From Symsagittifera roscoffensis (lineage: Eukaryota; Xenacoelomorpha; Acoela; Convolutidae): a DNA stretch of 64,000 nucleotides. The DNA is taken from positions 3,133,372 through 3,197,371 of the forward strand of contig NC_087067.1 of NCBI RefSeq assembly GCF_963678635.1. The letters are read 5' to 3'. Made by a program: the position numbers and the translations under genes. The notes beneath the pieces were generated by a model. It did not search any database and was not told the origin of the DNA. It saw only the letters and a list, made by a program, of their open reading frames with translations. Every line of letters starts with the position of its first letter. Position 1 is the stretch's first letter. Shown here in pieces: positions 31,337 through 41,950 of the stretch.

Positions 31337-31746
31337 TGAGTTAGGACCGAGTTGGTTAACTCATAGAGTAATTTCGGATAGGGTACACCGTCTGCTCGTC
31401 ACGCTATCTTATTTTCGGCCGGATAGATTCGTGCAACTTCTTAGTCTAATACCGATCCTAATCTTACTCTTATACTATCTAGTCTCAGGTTGTTTAACTA
31501 GTCTCTGCTAGGCTCAATAGATCTAGAGTATACTGGTTTATTGCGGCTGCTGAAGTGCTCGGGAGAGTCCAACTAATTTCTAAGTTAAATTCAAATCTCT
31601 CTGGTGCTGAAATTACAAGTAACTTCAGCACTTACAAATAAGTGGGTTGTTAGTTAGATGGATCATGATTGGTTAATATTAAATACTTTACATTGGTAAA
31701 ATATCTAAATTATCCAATCATAAAATGTAGTCTAGATCAGGTTCCA
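31337..31746 (-). repeat. 5' LTR of the retroelement
   Basis: It is 410 bp, starts TGAGTTAG and ends GGTTCCA on the plus strand. It differs from the other LTR at five positions that I counted. On the minus strand it holds AATAAA (31537-31542 on plus as tttatt) and an inverted repeat with arms GTGCTGAA/TTCAGCAC that could form a hairpin near the transcript end. The TGAG duplication follows at 31747-31750. Confidence 0.95.
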
Positions 31747-31750
31747 TGAG
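31747..31750. repeat. Target-site duplication (right), TGAG
   Basis: Partner of the duplication at 12824-12827. Confidence 0.85.
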
Positions 31751-34260
31751 GCTCTCATCGGCATGAAAAATATAGATCAAATAGTAGAAGCTCAGCCACT
31801 AGCAATGGATCAGTAGCTTCAATAGTTGCACCCCAAACTGCTTTGAACACTCAGCCATCATCCAGTTAATCTTCGGTTCCGATGTTCATCAGACAAGTCA
31901 GGATCTCAGATCCGTCAATGCACATTTACTTGTCTCCGCGTTTTTTTTTGCCAAATACGAAAACTTCAGGGATTCTGCAGTCGCGGGCTGAAAATGATCA
32001 AACAAATGACCCGACCCCACTTTGCTCTAGACCGAGAAGATCTCCTTTATTTTAAACTTCAATTTTGATAGAACGTAGATATGGTAATCTTCTTTCCAGG
32101 CCAATCACAACAAACAATGTTTGGCGTTCATTACAGTTCTCAGGAGCCATCCGATATTTTTAATGGAATATTGCAAGCTTATTCAAATCAGTTGTTCATC
32201 AACTTCAGAATCAGATGAACCCAGTGTCAAAAGCGCTCTTTAATGCAATCTTTTTAGTTTTTGTGTCGACGGCAAGTAGCTCAGCAGTGTTTCAGCCGAT
32301 CAGTTTCATCCTGCATCCTTCTTACTCGCCAGCTTTAAATGCATTCAACTTTGTTTATACAACCAATCACCAAAATGCATCACTAGCAAAGACCGTTTCA
32401 AGCCTGAACTCAATAGTGATACTGAAGGATGGCGATGGATTGCAACAAGCAGGCCATATACTCTCAATTACAACCTTGCACCGTTTTTTGCTCAGTAGCA
32501 CTTTGACTTATCACACAATTACCGTGCAAAATAAAACGAATTCTTCTAGTGTCTCTGGGAAAAATAATTACAATACCCACTCTGCAGAAAGGAAATGAAA
32601 AAACTTACTGACATCATCGTTCTGCTTAATTGCCGGACACCCCAATCCAGAAGCTTGAACAAAAACCCCTCAATTGAATTGGTTGGACGTCATCACAAAC
32701 AACGAATGAATAAGCTACCTACAAACACCGGTAGTAAGATCAACTAGAGAAATCATATCAGGATTTCTTTGCAACCCTATTTCTTACGACTCAGATTTAC
32801 AGGAAACCAACCGAAAAATTTGCCGCTTCAACTAAAGAGTAGGAATTATGCTGAGCATCTCAATTAGAAGGCAATTTATTCTGATTAGGTCCGCCAATTT
32901 TCTCAGAGACCTGGTTCAAATCTTTTTTGCTATTGGGCTTAACACTGTCCTAATTCAATTTATTTGATGACAAAAGTCAGGGATAAATTACATTTTCCGC
33001 TAAAAAGCGAAGTCACAATCTGATGGTCAAAATCATAGTAGATCAGGTAGTGCAAGATTTGTCATGGTGGATGGACAGACAAGAACAAGCCTGTGAACAC
33101 TTCAAAGACATCATAACACAATCAAACCCCATCCCTTCGGTAAACAACAGCAGTTTCTATAGGGCCAGAAAAAAGGATAGAAGACATCCAAATTATGGGA
33201 AACTAAACTCTAAAAATCAATTTCAAACTCCAAAAAACACTACTAAGTTGAACTTTCAAACTCTAGACAAGAAAGCTAAAGTAGCTGTAAATATTTCGTT
33301 TCAAATCAAGCCTAATCATCCTTAACTTCCCGGAGTAAGCCATGTCTTCTAGATCAGCAAGATCTTTTTATTAGACAGCGTTCAAAATTCAAAAGACTGT
33401 CAGTGAACCGACGAATAGAATAATGAAAGAAGTTAAATAAATTTTGCTATAAATATCTCAGTGGAAAGCATTCAAAAGGAAAAGCTTCTCCAACATTTTT
33501 TGCTTTCCTAATCGCAAACCTCGTTTTCTGCTTCACGATCAAAGCTTCAAACTAGCGCAAGCATTACATGCCATGAACAGCAAAACTAACCTCTGGGAGT
33601 CCATGTAAATGGATGCCAATGAAAAACAAGCCCCATACAATTTTGCAGCGGTTTTCGCCTCAAAAATTGAAAATCAACAGCCTTTGATGCTAATGAAACT
33701 GTTCGATGTCAAGTGTTCCCAATCATGTTATGCGTTATTAGACAACTGCAGCATCAAACAATATGCACTATAGAAAGTAGCAGAAAAAGTAAAAAACGCC
33801 TGACTTTCAAGCCACCTGACTTTTTATCTCATCGTTTCAAATTAAATTTTAGTTGAAAAAGAATAGCTACTAAGCACGTGGATTGAGGGTCTGCAGATGG
33901 TTTGAGGACCTGCAGATTCTATGACATTTATGTCTTGATCAGGTGAAGTTATAATTTGGAAAACCAGCGCTGCTGGTGAAGCCAAAAATTAATTTATCGA
34001 TTGAATTTACCTCTGAGTTTTTTCAGATTGGATTGCTTTTCTTCGAGTAAACAACTAATGCAAATCGAGAAAGTTTATTGCAAAGTGTCATCATCATTAT
34101 GACGTCTCAACCAAATCTGAATTATAATCTTCCAGTGAAGCATAATTTTTTAATTTTTAAAAGTTTCTGAAGCTTTTGTTTTGGTTTCTTATATCTTAGC
34201 GTTACAAGATTTGATAATGATAAAGTAACAATTTTGTAACAGTTGTTAGTTTTAAGAGTG
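31751..34260 (+). other. Intron with decayed coding-like sequence
   Basis: Plus-strand open stretches of 127 codons (32215-32598) and 100 codons (33023-33325), plus many short in-frame pieces, have a codon-like composition unlike the surrounding AT-rich intron. They could be the remains of an older transposon into which the LTR element inserted. No domain was recognisable, so no gene is called. Confidence 0.3.
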
Positions 34261-35969
34261 TTTCAAATTGTTATAAATAGAGATGGCATGGTTCTGGTTT
34301 TTGTACATTTGATAATAGTACAGTACAGTATGTTGCCAACACGAGGTCAACATTACCGAAGATGAAGTTACGCAAGAGAGAATGTCGGTTGGGAAGCCGT
34401 ACCCGCGTCGTGGACCAGTTTTTGAACTGGAGTAAAGAACTAGCAACCAAAAATTTTATGCATAAGGTTGCACCATTTATAACAAGATTTTTACTGCTTT
34501 ATTTTCTGATACCCGCATCCAGTTTCAAGTTTTAATAATCGATTAAATATGATTTTAGTACCAGTCTTACAAAAATTGATAAGATATAGATTTTATTCAA
34601 TCATTAATCGATTATAATCTCTCTTTTTGAACTCAAATGTTATCAATTTTATTACATCATAGTTGATTATAATCGATTATACTATCCGAATTTCTATCTC
34701 ATTTGTTTTGCAGAAAAAATCCTCACAACCGATCATAATTATTTATAACCCTTTTGTTTGCCCCTTTTCGACCTTGCACATGAATTGTTTATATTTGATG
34801 CTTTTAGTAGACGTTGGTTCATCTGAAAAATGGGAAATTTGTATTAACAGTTTTCAAATCAATTCAAATTTATAACGTTTTTATTTTTTATTTTTTTCTT
34901 GTCTATAGTTGTTTTATGATGTATTTTTTTGAAATTTTTTAGACCAATAAAATGTCAGCACTCTGCCTTACTTTCATGATTTATAAAGAAGATTTTTATT
35001 TCACCTACCGCGGGATTCTTTCAGCTAATATGAAGGGATCTCTATGAAACTTTTGTTTCGCGGTAAATTTTGTGTTCAGATGGACCAAAGAGTGTTAAAA
35101 CATCTCAATTTGAGAGTTATTTGACAGAAAAAAAGTATAATATTCTATTATAACAGATTATAAGAGATTATAAAAGATTATAAGAGATAAAAAGAATTTT
35201 TTGGCAAATTTAGATTTGATTATAATTGTTATATAACGTCACGAAAATTGTTATCATATTAATGGAATATAAATTGTTTAAACATCTACATTTGGCGCTC
35301 ATTTTTAATTAAATATAATTTTGATAAAAGTTCAATTATAATTGTAATATAATCGATTATTTTCTCTTTTTACTGAGTGCGGGTTTTATTATTTTTTTCC
35401 TAAGATTTTGACTGAATTTTCTCTGATTCATGGATGGCTTATGCCTGATTCAGACCTGAAAGTTTAAAACTAATTCAGCGATGATTTATTCCTGATCTTG
35501 GATAAAGTGACACTGATCATAGACTGAACCCTAAATGGTTATCGCTGCGATATCTCTGAATTAGCGATATAAAATTTCTTGCCAACTCAATCCGGGGTTG
35601 CATTTTTTTCTGGTTACGAAAGACTAGAATTGGCAAATTGGGGCCGCAAAATTTAGCAAATAGAAATATTAGTCGCGCCGGCTAAAAATCTGCGGGCTTA
35701 ATAGCGCAAGTGGTCTTATGTCCAATTGGGTGGTGGAAATTTCTCCTCTTCTCCTCTTCTCCATCTTCTCTTGGTCACAAAAGTCTGAAAGCGCTTTTTT
35801 TCGGCCACGAAAATCTTGAAAATCCAATTTCTGGTCACTAAAACCTGGCAGTACCGCAATTTGGTCGCAATTTTCTGGACATAAGCCAGCACAGCAGACA
35901 CCAAATCTTGAAGAGGTAATTATTATGCATATTAAATATAAGGCTGTATATCAATTAATGACGTCACAC

Positions 35970-36158
35970 CTCGTCTGGACTAGACGCCTGGTACTTTTCA
36001 TTGAACTGGCCACTTAATCCGCCATCTTCAGTTCCATCCGGGGGTGCTAGGAAGACATTGTGGCACAGTGCCACCGCCAGTACTGCATCCAGGACTTTCT
36101 GGGACCGGGCCGGAGCTGTCGATGGGGAATTTGCCGCCTCGGAGATGTCTTTTTTAAT
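35970..36158 (-). CDS. ATP9: ATP9-like P4-ATPase exon E11, downstream duplicate (E11b)
   Basis: Second copy of the 189-bp exon encoding the ALCHNV and QASSPDE segment of the nucleotide-binding domain, with the same acceptor and donor. I saw no base difference in the coding part between copies. Use of this copy alone, of E11a alone, or of both would all be in frame. Inclusion of both would insert 63 residues in the N domain. Confidence 0.88.
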
Positions 36159-36434
36159 CTAGAAGATCCAGAAATGATTTTTTTAACTTCCATTTTTGCA
36201 TTTTTTATCTGTTACCTGGTCCAGAAGGGGTAAAATTTCAAATCGAAACGCGGAATTTAAAAAGAAATTCCAGCTTCGAGCTATCAATTTCATATGCTTA
36301 GAATGAATTTCAGCTCTTTCTAAGTATGGTAATAAAAAATTGCTCCAGTTTAATTACTTCCTTTGATGCAATACTAGGCAAAAAAAAAATAAGAATATTC
36401 TAGAAAACAAATGTCCAAAAAATATTTCACTGAC

Positions 36435-36496
36435 CTCCTCGTTTCCGTCTGAATTTAGAACTAGATTTCCCAGGTGCAATTTTTTGAACACCATCT
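36435..36496 (-). pseudogene. Truncated copy of ATP9 exon E10
   Basis: The first unit of the 1.72-kb duplication ends inside exon E10, so this copy keeps the 3' 62 bases and the gtcagt donor but has lost the acceptor and the TLTQNE codons. It is fused at 36496/36497 to intron sequence. It should be skipped by the splicing machinery because no acceptor precedes it. Confidence 0.88.
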
Positions 36497-38219
36497 CTTG
36501 CACATGAATTGTTTATATTTGATGCTTTTAGTAGACGTTGGTTCATCTGAAAAATGGGAAATTTGTATTAACAGTTTTCAAATCAATTCAAATTTATAAC
36601 GTTTTTATTTTTTATTTTTTTCTTGTCTATAGTTGTTTTATGATGTATTTTTTTGAAATTTTTTAGACCAATAAAATGTCAGCACTCTGCCTTACTTTCA
36701 TGATTTATAAAGAAGATTTTTATTTCACCTACCGCGGGATTCTTTCAGCTAATATGAAGGGATCTCTATGAAACTTTTGTTTCGCGGTAAATTTTGTGTT
36801 CAGATGGACCAAAGAGTGTTAAAACATCTCAATTTGAGAGTTATTTGACAGAAAAAAAGTATAATATTCTATTATAACAGATTATAAGAGATTATAAAAG
36901 ATTATAAGAGATAAAAAGAATTTTTTGGCAAATTTAGATTTGATTATAATTGTTATATAACGTCACGAAAATTGTTATCATATTAATGGAATATAAATTG
37001 TTTAAACATCTACATTTGGCGCTCATTTTTAATTAAATATAATTTTGATAAAAGTTCAATTATAATTGTAATATAATCGATTATTTTCTCTTTTTACTGA
37101 GTGCGGGTTTTATTATTTTTTTCCTAAGATTTTGACTGAATTTTCTCTGATTCATGGATGGCTTATGCCTGATTCAGACCTGAAAGTTTAAAACTAATTC
37201 AGCGATGATTTATTCCTGATCTTGGATAAAGTGACACTGATCATAGACTGAACCCTAAATGGTTATCGCTGCGATATCTCTGAATTAGCGATATAAAATT
37301 TCTTGCCAACTCAATCCGGGGTTGCATTTTTTTCTGGTTACGAAAGACTAGAATTGGCAAATTGGGGCCGCAAAATTTAGCAAATAGAAATATTAGTCGC
37401 GCCAGCTAAAAATCTGCGGGCTTAATAGCGCAAGTGGTCTTATGTCCAATTGGGTGGTGGAAATTTCTCCTCTTCTCCTCTTCTCCATCTTCTCTTGGTC
37501 ACAAAAGTCTGAAAGCGCTTTTTTTCGGCCACGAAAATCTTGAAAATCCAATTTCTGGTCACTAAAACCTGGCAGTACCGCAATTTGGTCGCAATTTTCT
37601 GGACATAAGCCAGCACAGCAGACACCAAATCTTGAAGAGGTAATTATTATGCATATTAAATATAAGGCTGTATATCAATTAATGACGTCACACCTCGTCT
37701 GGACTAGACGCCTGGTACTTTTCATTGAACTGGCCACTTAATCCGCCATCTTCAGTTCCATCCGGGGGTGCTAGGAAGACATTGTGGCACAGTGCCACCG
37801 CCAGTACTGCATCCAGGACTTTCTGGGACCGGGCCGGAGCTGTCGATGGGGAATTTGCCGCCTCGGAGATGTCTTTTTTAATCTAGAAGATCCAGAAATG
37901 ATTTTTTTAACTTCCATTTTTGCATTTTTTATCTGTTACCTGGTCCAGAAGGGGTAAAATTTCAAATCGAAACGCGGAATTTAAAAAGAAATTCCAGCTT
38001 CGAGCTATCAATTTCATATGCTTAGAATGAATTTCAGCTCTTTCTAAGTATGGTAATAAAAAATTGCTCCAGTTTAATTACTTCCTTTGATGCAATACTA
38101 GGCAAAAAAAAATAAGAATATTCTAGAAAACAAATGTCCAAAAAATATTTCACTGACCTCCTCGTTTCCGTCTGAATTTAGAACTAGATTTCCCAGGTGC
38201 AATTTTTTGAACACCATCT
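36497..38219 (-). repeat. Tandem 1.72-kb duplication, second unit
   Basis: Holds exon E11a and most of E10. Near identity to the first unit means a very recent event, an allele mis-merge, or an assembly repeat. The intron 36159-37693 lies wholly within the duplicated pair and shows no other feature. Confidence 0.95.
37694..37882 (-). CDS. ATP9: ATP9-like P4-ATPase exon E11, upstream duplicate (E11a)
   Basis: Sixty-three codons, phase 0 to 0. It encodes KVLDAVLAVALCHNVF and ends KYQASSPDE, the nucleotide-domain segment that in ATP9A/B reads HEAVKAIALCHNV...YQASSPDE. Acceptor cttctag, donor GACGAG|gtgtga. An apparently identical exon (E11b) lies 1724 bp further downstream in the transcript. 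Because each copy is a whole number of codons, splicing in one or both keeps the frame. One copy suffices for a normal protein. Confidence 0.9.
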
Positions 38220-38237
38220 CGTTCTGAGTCAGAGTGC
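38158..38237 (-). CDS. ATP9: ATP9-like P4-ATPase exon E10 (TLTQNE, phosphorylation domain)
   Basis: Eighty bases, phase 1 to 0. It supplies TLTQNEMVFKKLHLGNLV, completing the DKTGTLT phosphorylation motif started in E9, then a variable SDGNEE tail entering the nucleotide-binding domain. Acceptor caacag, donor GAG|gtcagt. Most of this exon lies within the second copy of the 1.72-kb duplication; its first 18 bases and its acceptor lie outside it. Confidence 0.94.
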
Positions 38238-38413
38238 CTGTTGAAAAAAAAACCAAGATTAATATTTTTAAACCAACCAGCCCAGAGGTTAATTATAGGG
38301 TCGAATTATTTAATTATGAGTCCATTAAGCTATGGCTATCTTGCAAGCGCCATTAGAAATCCAAAGAAAAACGAGCATGCTCAGATTTTCATTGAATAGA
38401 GTTAAATTTTTGC

Positions 38414-38556
38414 CAGTTTTGTCGGCCAGTAGGTAGCTGATGCGACCCAGCTCTTCGGATATCTGGGTGGTTCTCACCACCGCCCCGTCTATGTACTTGT
38501 CCCTCTGGATGAACAGACAGTAGATCAATTTTGCCAGGTCCAGATTCACCCGCAAA
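38414..38556 (-). CDS. ATP9: ATP9-like P4-ATPase exon E9 (TM4 to phosphorylation site)
   Basis: One hundred forty-three bases, phase 2 to 1. It begins with the completed Ser then [19 protein letters not shown], and ends [17 protein letters not shown]. The catalytic Asp is in DKTG; the rest of the motif (TLTQNE) is in E10. The frame demands a join at ACTG|gcaaaa, so the donor is GC, not GT. Vertebrate ATP9 has Thr where this has Ala before DKTG. Confidence 0.92.
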
Positions 38557-38597
38557 CTGAAAACATGATGATCAACAGACATCTGGAAAAGTGTACG

Positions 38598-38760
38598 CTC
38601 TAAAAAAATTTGAGGTAAAGTTACCTCAAGTCACTTAAGGTAAGTGGTTGTTAAGATAAAATTTACCTCAAGTCTACCTTAAAATTACCTAAGGTAAATC
38701 TTTACCTTAACAAATAAAGGTAACTTAAAGTAAGTTCAGGTAAGTTTTGCAAATTTTTTG
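38598..38760. repeat. Cluster of alternating TTACCT / AGGTAA motifs
   Basis: About a dozen TTACCT or AGGTAA hexamers in both orientations in 160 bp, giving overlapping short palindromes. Several read as GGTAAG on plus. It lies just upstream of E9. It may be a small inverted-repeat element; ends were not defined. Confidence 0.6.
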
Positions 38761-41396
38761 GAAAAACTATTTCGGAGGTGTTTGATGAGATCAAGGAAAT
38801 AAAAAGACGTGTTTCAACACCAACCAGCCCTGTTTGACATCAATTCAAGGAAAATGTGAGTCATACATATTCACAAACGACGCTATGAATCTTGTATGAC
38901 TCGCATTTTTTCAAAATTACTGTTTTCTTTGACAACAAAAAAAGTTTAGAAACTAAAGCTGAGGATGTTCAAAGATGGTACCCTGAATGTTTTGCGTAGA
39001 AAAATTTTTGAGGACGGAAAGAACAAGAAAAATGATGTCACATTTTTTGGTAAAACTTGTTAGTCTTACTCATACAATTTCTTACTATAAAAGTTGCGTT
39101 AAAAGTATACAATGAAAATTTTGTGACAAATTTGGGGAAACAAATTTTTAAGTTTTGTTTTTAGTCGCTAAAACAGTTATAGGCGCAAACAAACAAAAAT
39201 CGAAAAAAAAATGCAGGCAAAATTGGATTTTTTTCTCTATAACGTAATCCAGATCGTTCAATTCTTTCCGTACAAAAAAATAAAACGCAGAATGGATTTG
39301 TTTTGCGTGAAACCAGATTTCTTTTTTTGTTTTCACATCGTAACAAAAACCTAAAGTCTGTCAGTTTTTCGAAAAAGAAGTTTTTTAGCCCTACTCAAAA
39401 AGTTACAGTATTTTTTTGTGTGAAATTACAATATGAATTTACATTATATATTAATTTGGGAGTTGAGTTTTGACACTCAATATATTGATTTTCTCATATA
39501 AGAGAAGCTTTGAATACTGAACACAACGCTAAACACAAAAGTTTAAGGCAAAACTGAAAAAAAATTTTGAAGTTTCACATAAGGACAAAATGCAAGTCAC
39601 ACAATTTCAAGCAACAGAACAATGCCAGTCATGCAATTTCAGACAATTTTTCATGTGTGAAATGCTAGCTTCACAACTGTGAAATTGTGTAGCTAGCGTT
39701 GCTTATCAACCCAATCCAGGTAGTTTTTTTGATAATGGTTCGGATGCCAGAGACAAGCTGAAAGCTATAACCAAATACTTAGCCAAGCTAGTCTTGAAGG
39801 CTACGGTCGTTTTCTTTCAGCTGTACAAATTATCAGAAATTTTAGTAATGGATCATGCTTGGTTAGATCTTACTTTTTTATAGTGATAAATATCAAAGTA
39901 AACAACAATTACTTGTTAGAACTGATTCCAGTACGCTTCGGTTGACTCTGGACTCAATAGAGTTAGTGAGCGAGCTAATTTTTTTCTCTGGTATGAATTC
40001 GAGTATAGCTTGACCTTTAAATACGATTTTTGGATCTTGTTAACTATTTCCCCACCCATATCGAATTTCAGAAATCAATTTTGGCGGCCACATTTTTAAT
40101 AGCTTAAAACAATTTTCAGAAATATTTTTTATTTAAAATTTTTTACGTGGGTATTATATAAGTAGTGAGCAATACAAATAAGAACGCGCGACATTGAAAA
40201 ACCCACTTATTTGTTGACATTTTTGAAATGCACATTTTATGCAGAAACGGTTGTCAAAAATATTACATGCACAGGGGGGGGGGGGGATAGTTAACAAGGT
40301 CCAAGAAGTGGGAAGATAGTTAACAAGACCCCGATTTTTTTCCGAACAATTTTCAATTTTTGAGTTTCATTTGTACAACAAGTACAACAATTTTTTTTTA
40401 AAATCAATTTTAAAAACATACTGACACGACACTTTGGAAAAACAACCTGTGGAAAATTAACTTTGGAACAACAACCATACAAAAAAAAATAGAATTCAAT
40501 CATGCTTTTCAAAACTTTTGCTACAAGAGAGCATAATTAATTGTGTCCTCTCAGCAGAAAAAAAGATTTAATGTCCAAGTTGAAAAATCAAAAATCAATC
40601 AGCCAAAGTTAAGAAGTGGAGTTTTGTTCAAAAGCACTAAGTTTTAAGACTGCAATTCAATTTGGATTGCAAATCTTGCAAAATTTTTTCATGATTTTGC
40701 ATTCATTCAACCATTCAGAATCTTTCTGATAATCTGTTTTTTACTCCAAAAAACGTCATCAAGAATGTGTAATTACTATACAATTTAATAATGGGTAAGA
40801 AATTTACAGTTACTCACACGAACAAAATTTTTTAAATTCTGACTTTAATCTCTCTTTTTTGATAAACTTCCAAAAACCTGAAAATTACCTTGAAAAATCT
40901 TTCAAGCTTCTTGTTAACCTTTTTTTTGCGTGATTTTTTTTCCGACAATCTTTGGTGTTGGAATTTGCTATTCATTTGCTAGAGATTTGCAAAAAAGTAA
41001 AGAAAGCATTTTTAACTCATTTATTTCAAAAAGAATATAAATTATGTTTTTAGTAGAGTGCTAGGCCCTGTATTTATTTCTTTAAATGTGTAGCAAATCT
41101 TATAAGATTTTAGCAAGAAAGTTACAAATCATAATAAAATCTTGCAAGAAATCGGAAGGATGAAGCGTTCCTCCGTGAAGTTTCTTGCAAGAGTTTTGCA
41201 ACATTTGCTTTTCAAGAACATTAAAGATGACCTCTTTGCTGAGGCAGCTCAAGTGCTTTCAACCCATAACAAAGCAGATTGTTTTCAATTCCTAAAGAAT
41301 CGATAGGAAATGTTTTGTCGATACAAAGCTTTTGCTTTCTATGAAACTTGAAAGAAAAAGTGTTGGTTTTCAGAGGAAAATAGTTAGATCCTATAC
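38761..41396. other. Intron between E8 and E9
   Basis: AT-rich with a run of G at about 40275-40287. No exon, RNA gene or bounded transposon was recognised. Confidence 0.5.
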
Positions 41397-41467
41397 CTGA
41401 TGGGGATGATTGCTGAGAGTAGAATCATGAAGCGCACAAACATCACCATCCACTGTCCCTTGAAACC
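41397..41467 (-). CDS. ATP9: ATP9-like P4-ATPase exon E8 (TM3-TM4 link, PI of PISL)
   Basis: Twenty-three codons plus two bases, phase 0 to 2. It encodes GFKGQWMVMFVRFMILLS followed by AIIPI, and the next exon supplies SLRVN. This rebuilds the TM4 PISL motif of P4-ATPases, where other P-type pumps carry PEG. Acceptor ttgcag, donor ATCAG|gtatag. It lies just 5' of nothing else recognisable and is too short for most ORF scans. Confidence 0.92.
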
Positions 41468-41950
41468 CTGCAATCAACCATCCAACTTATAAACTCATCC
41501 TTTTCGATTTCTTAGAACGAACTAGGATAAATTTAATTGTTCAAATTGTTTCAGTGTCATTCAATATAATTTCGCCACATAGTGTTTGTTGATAGATCGT
41601 TGTATGTCATTCTATCCATTCAAAAGGAATCGCTTGCGCTCAAAATTTCATGGCGCTTGAAAATTTATGGGTTGCCAATTAACTCAAAAACTGACCCACC
41701 TTTTGATGGTGTTTCAATTTGGTTATTTTAAACCATTCAAAACTATTTGTATATTAAGTTTATATTGGATGAAACCAAGTTTTGTACTGAGTAACTTAAA
41801 TTTAAGTATGTTTTTTAACGTCTAAAACAGGTCAAACGCTTTTTTCAGTCTAGAAAACATTTTTTTTGTTTTAAGAACTCAAAAGAGACTAAGTTTTTGT
41901 TTTTCTCACATGATTTCTGTTTTTTACCCAGTTTTTTTTTACCCTGACCT

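Larger units (their letters stand above)
12828..31746 (-). mobile_element. 18.9-kb env-containing Ty3/gypsy LTR retroelement
   Basis: Complete insertion bounded by two 410-bp LTRs (TG...CA) and flanked by 4-bp TGAG duplications at 12824-12827 and 31747-31750. All genes read on the minus strand, so the right LTR is the 5' LTR. Order: leader with primer-binding site, 155-codon basic frame, gag-pol, integrase tail after an in-frame stop, two tiny membrane frames, a 378-codon frame without ATG, env, a 476-codon frame, a 108-codon frame, 1.6 kb of non-coding sequence, 3' LTR. Domain order PR-RT-RNase H-IN places it in Ty3/gypsy; the overall plan is retrovirus-like and twice the usual length. Five LTR differences suggest a fairly recent insertion. 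It resembles the Tor elements known from Oikopleura in having env, but assignment is inference. Confidence 0.95.
34773..36496 (-). repeat. Tandem 1.72-kb duplication, first unit
   Basis: Nearly identical to 36497-38219 at an offset of 1724 bp. I noticed only one substitution (near 35681) and one A in a homopolymer. It contains exon E11b and a truncated E10. The junction at 36496/36497 shows no more than one base of microhomology. Repeated GATTATAA motifs sit in the non-coding part. Confidence 0.95.

Noticed and set aside
35716..35904. 62-codon frame duplicated at 37440-37628
   Set aside because: Duplicated only because it lies in the 1.72-kb repeat; intronic and without features.
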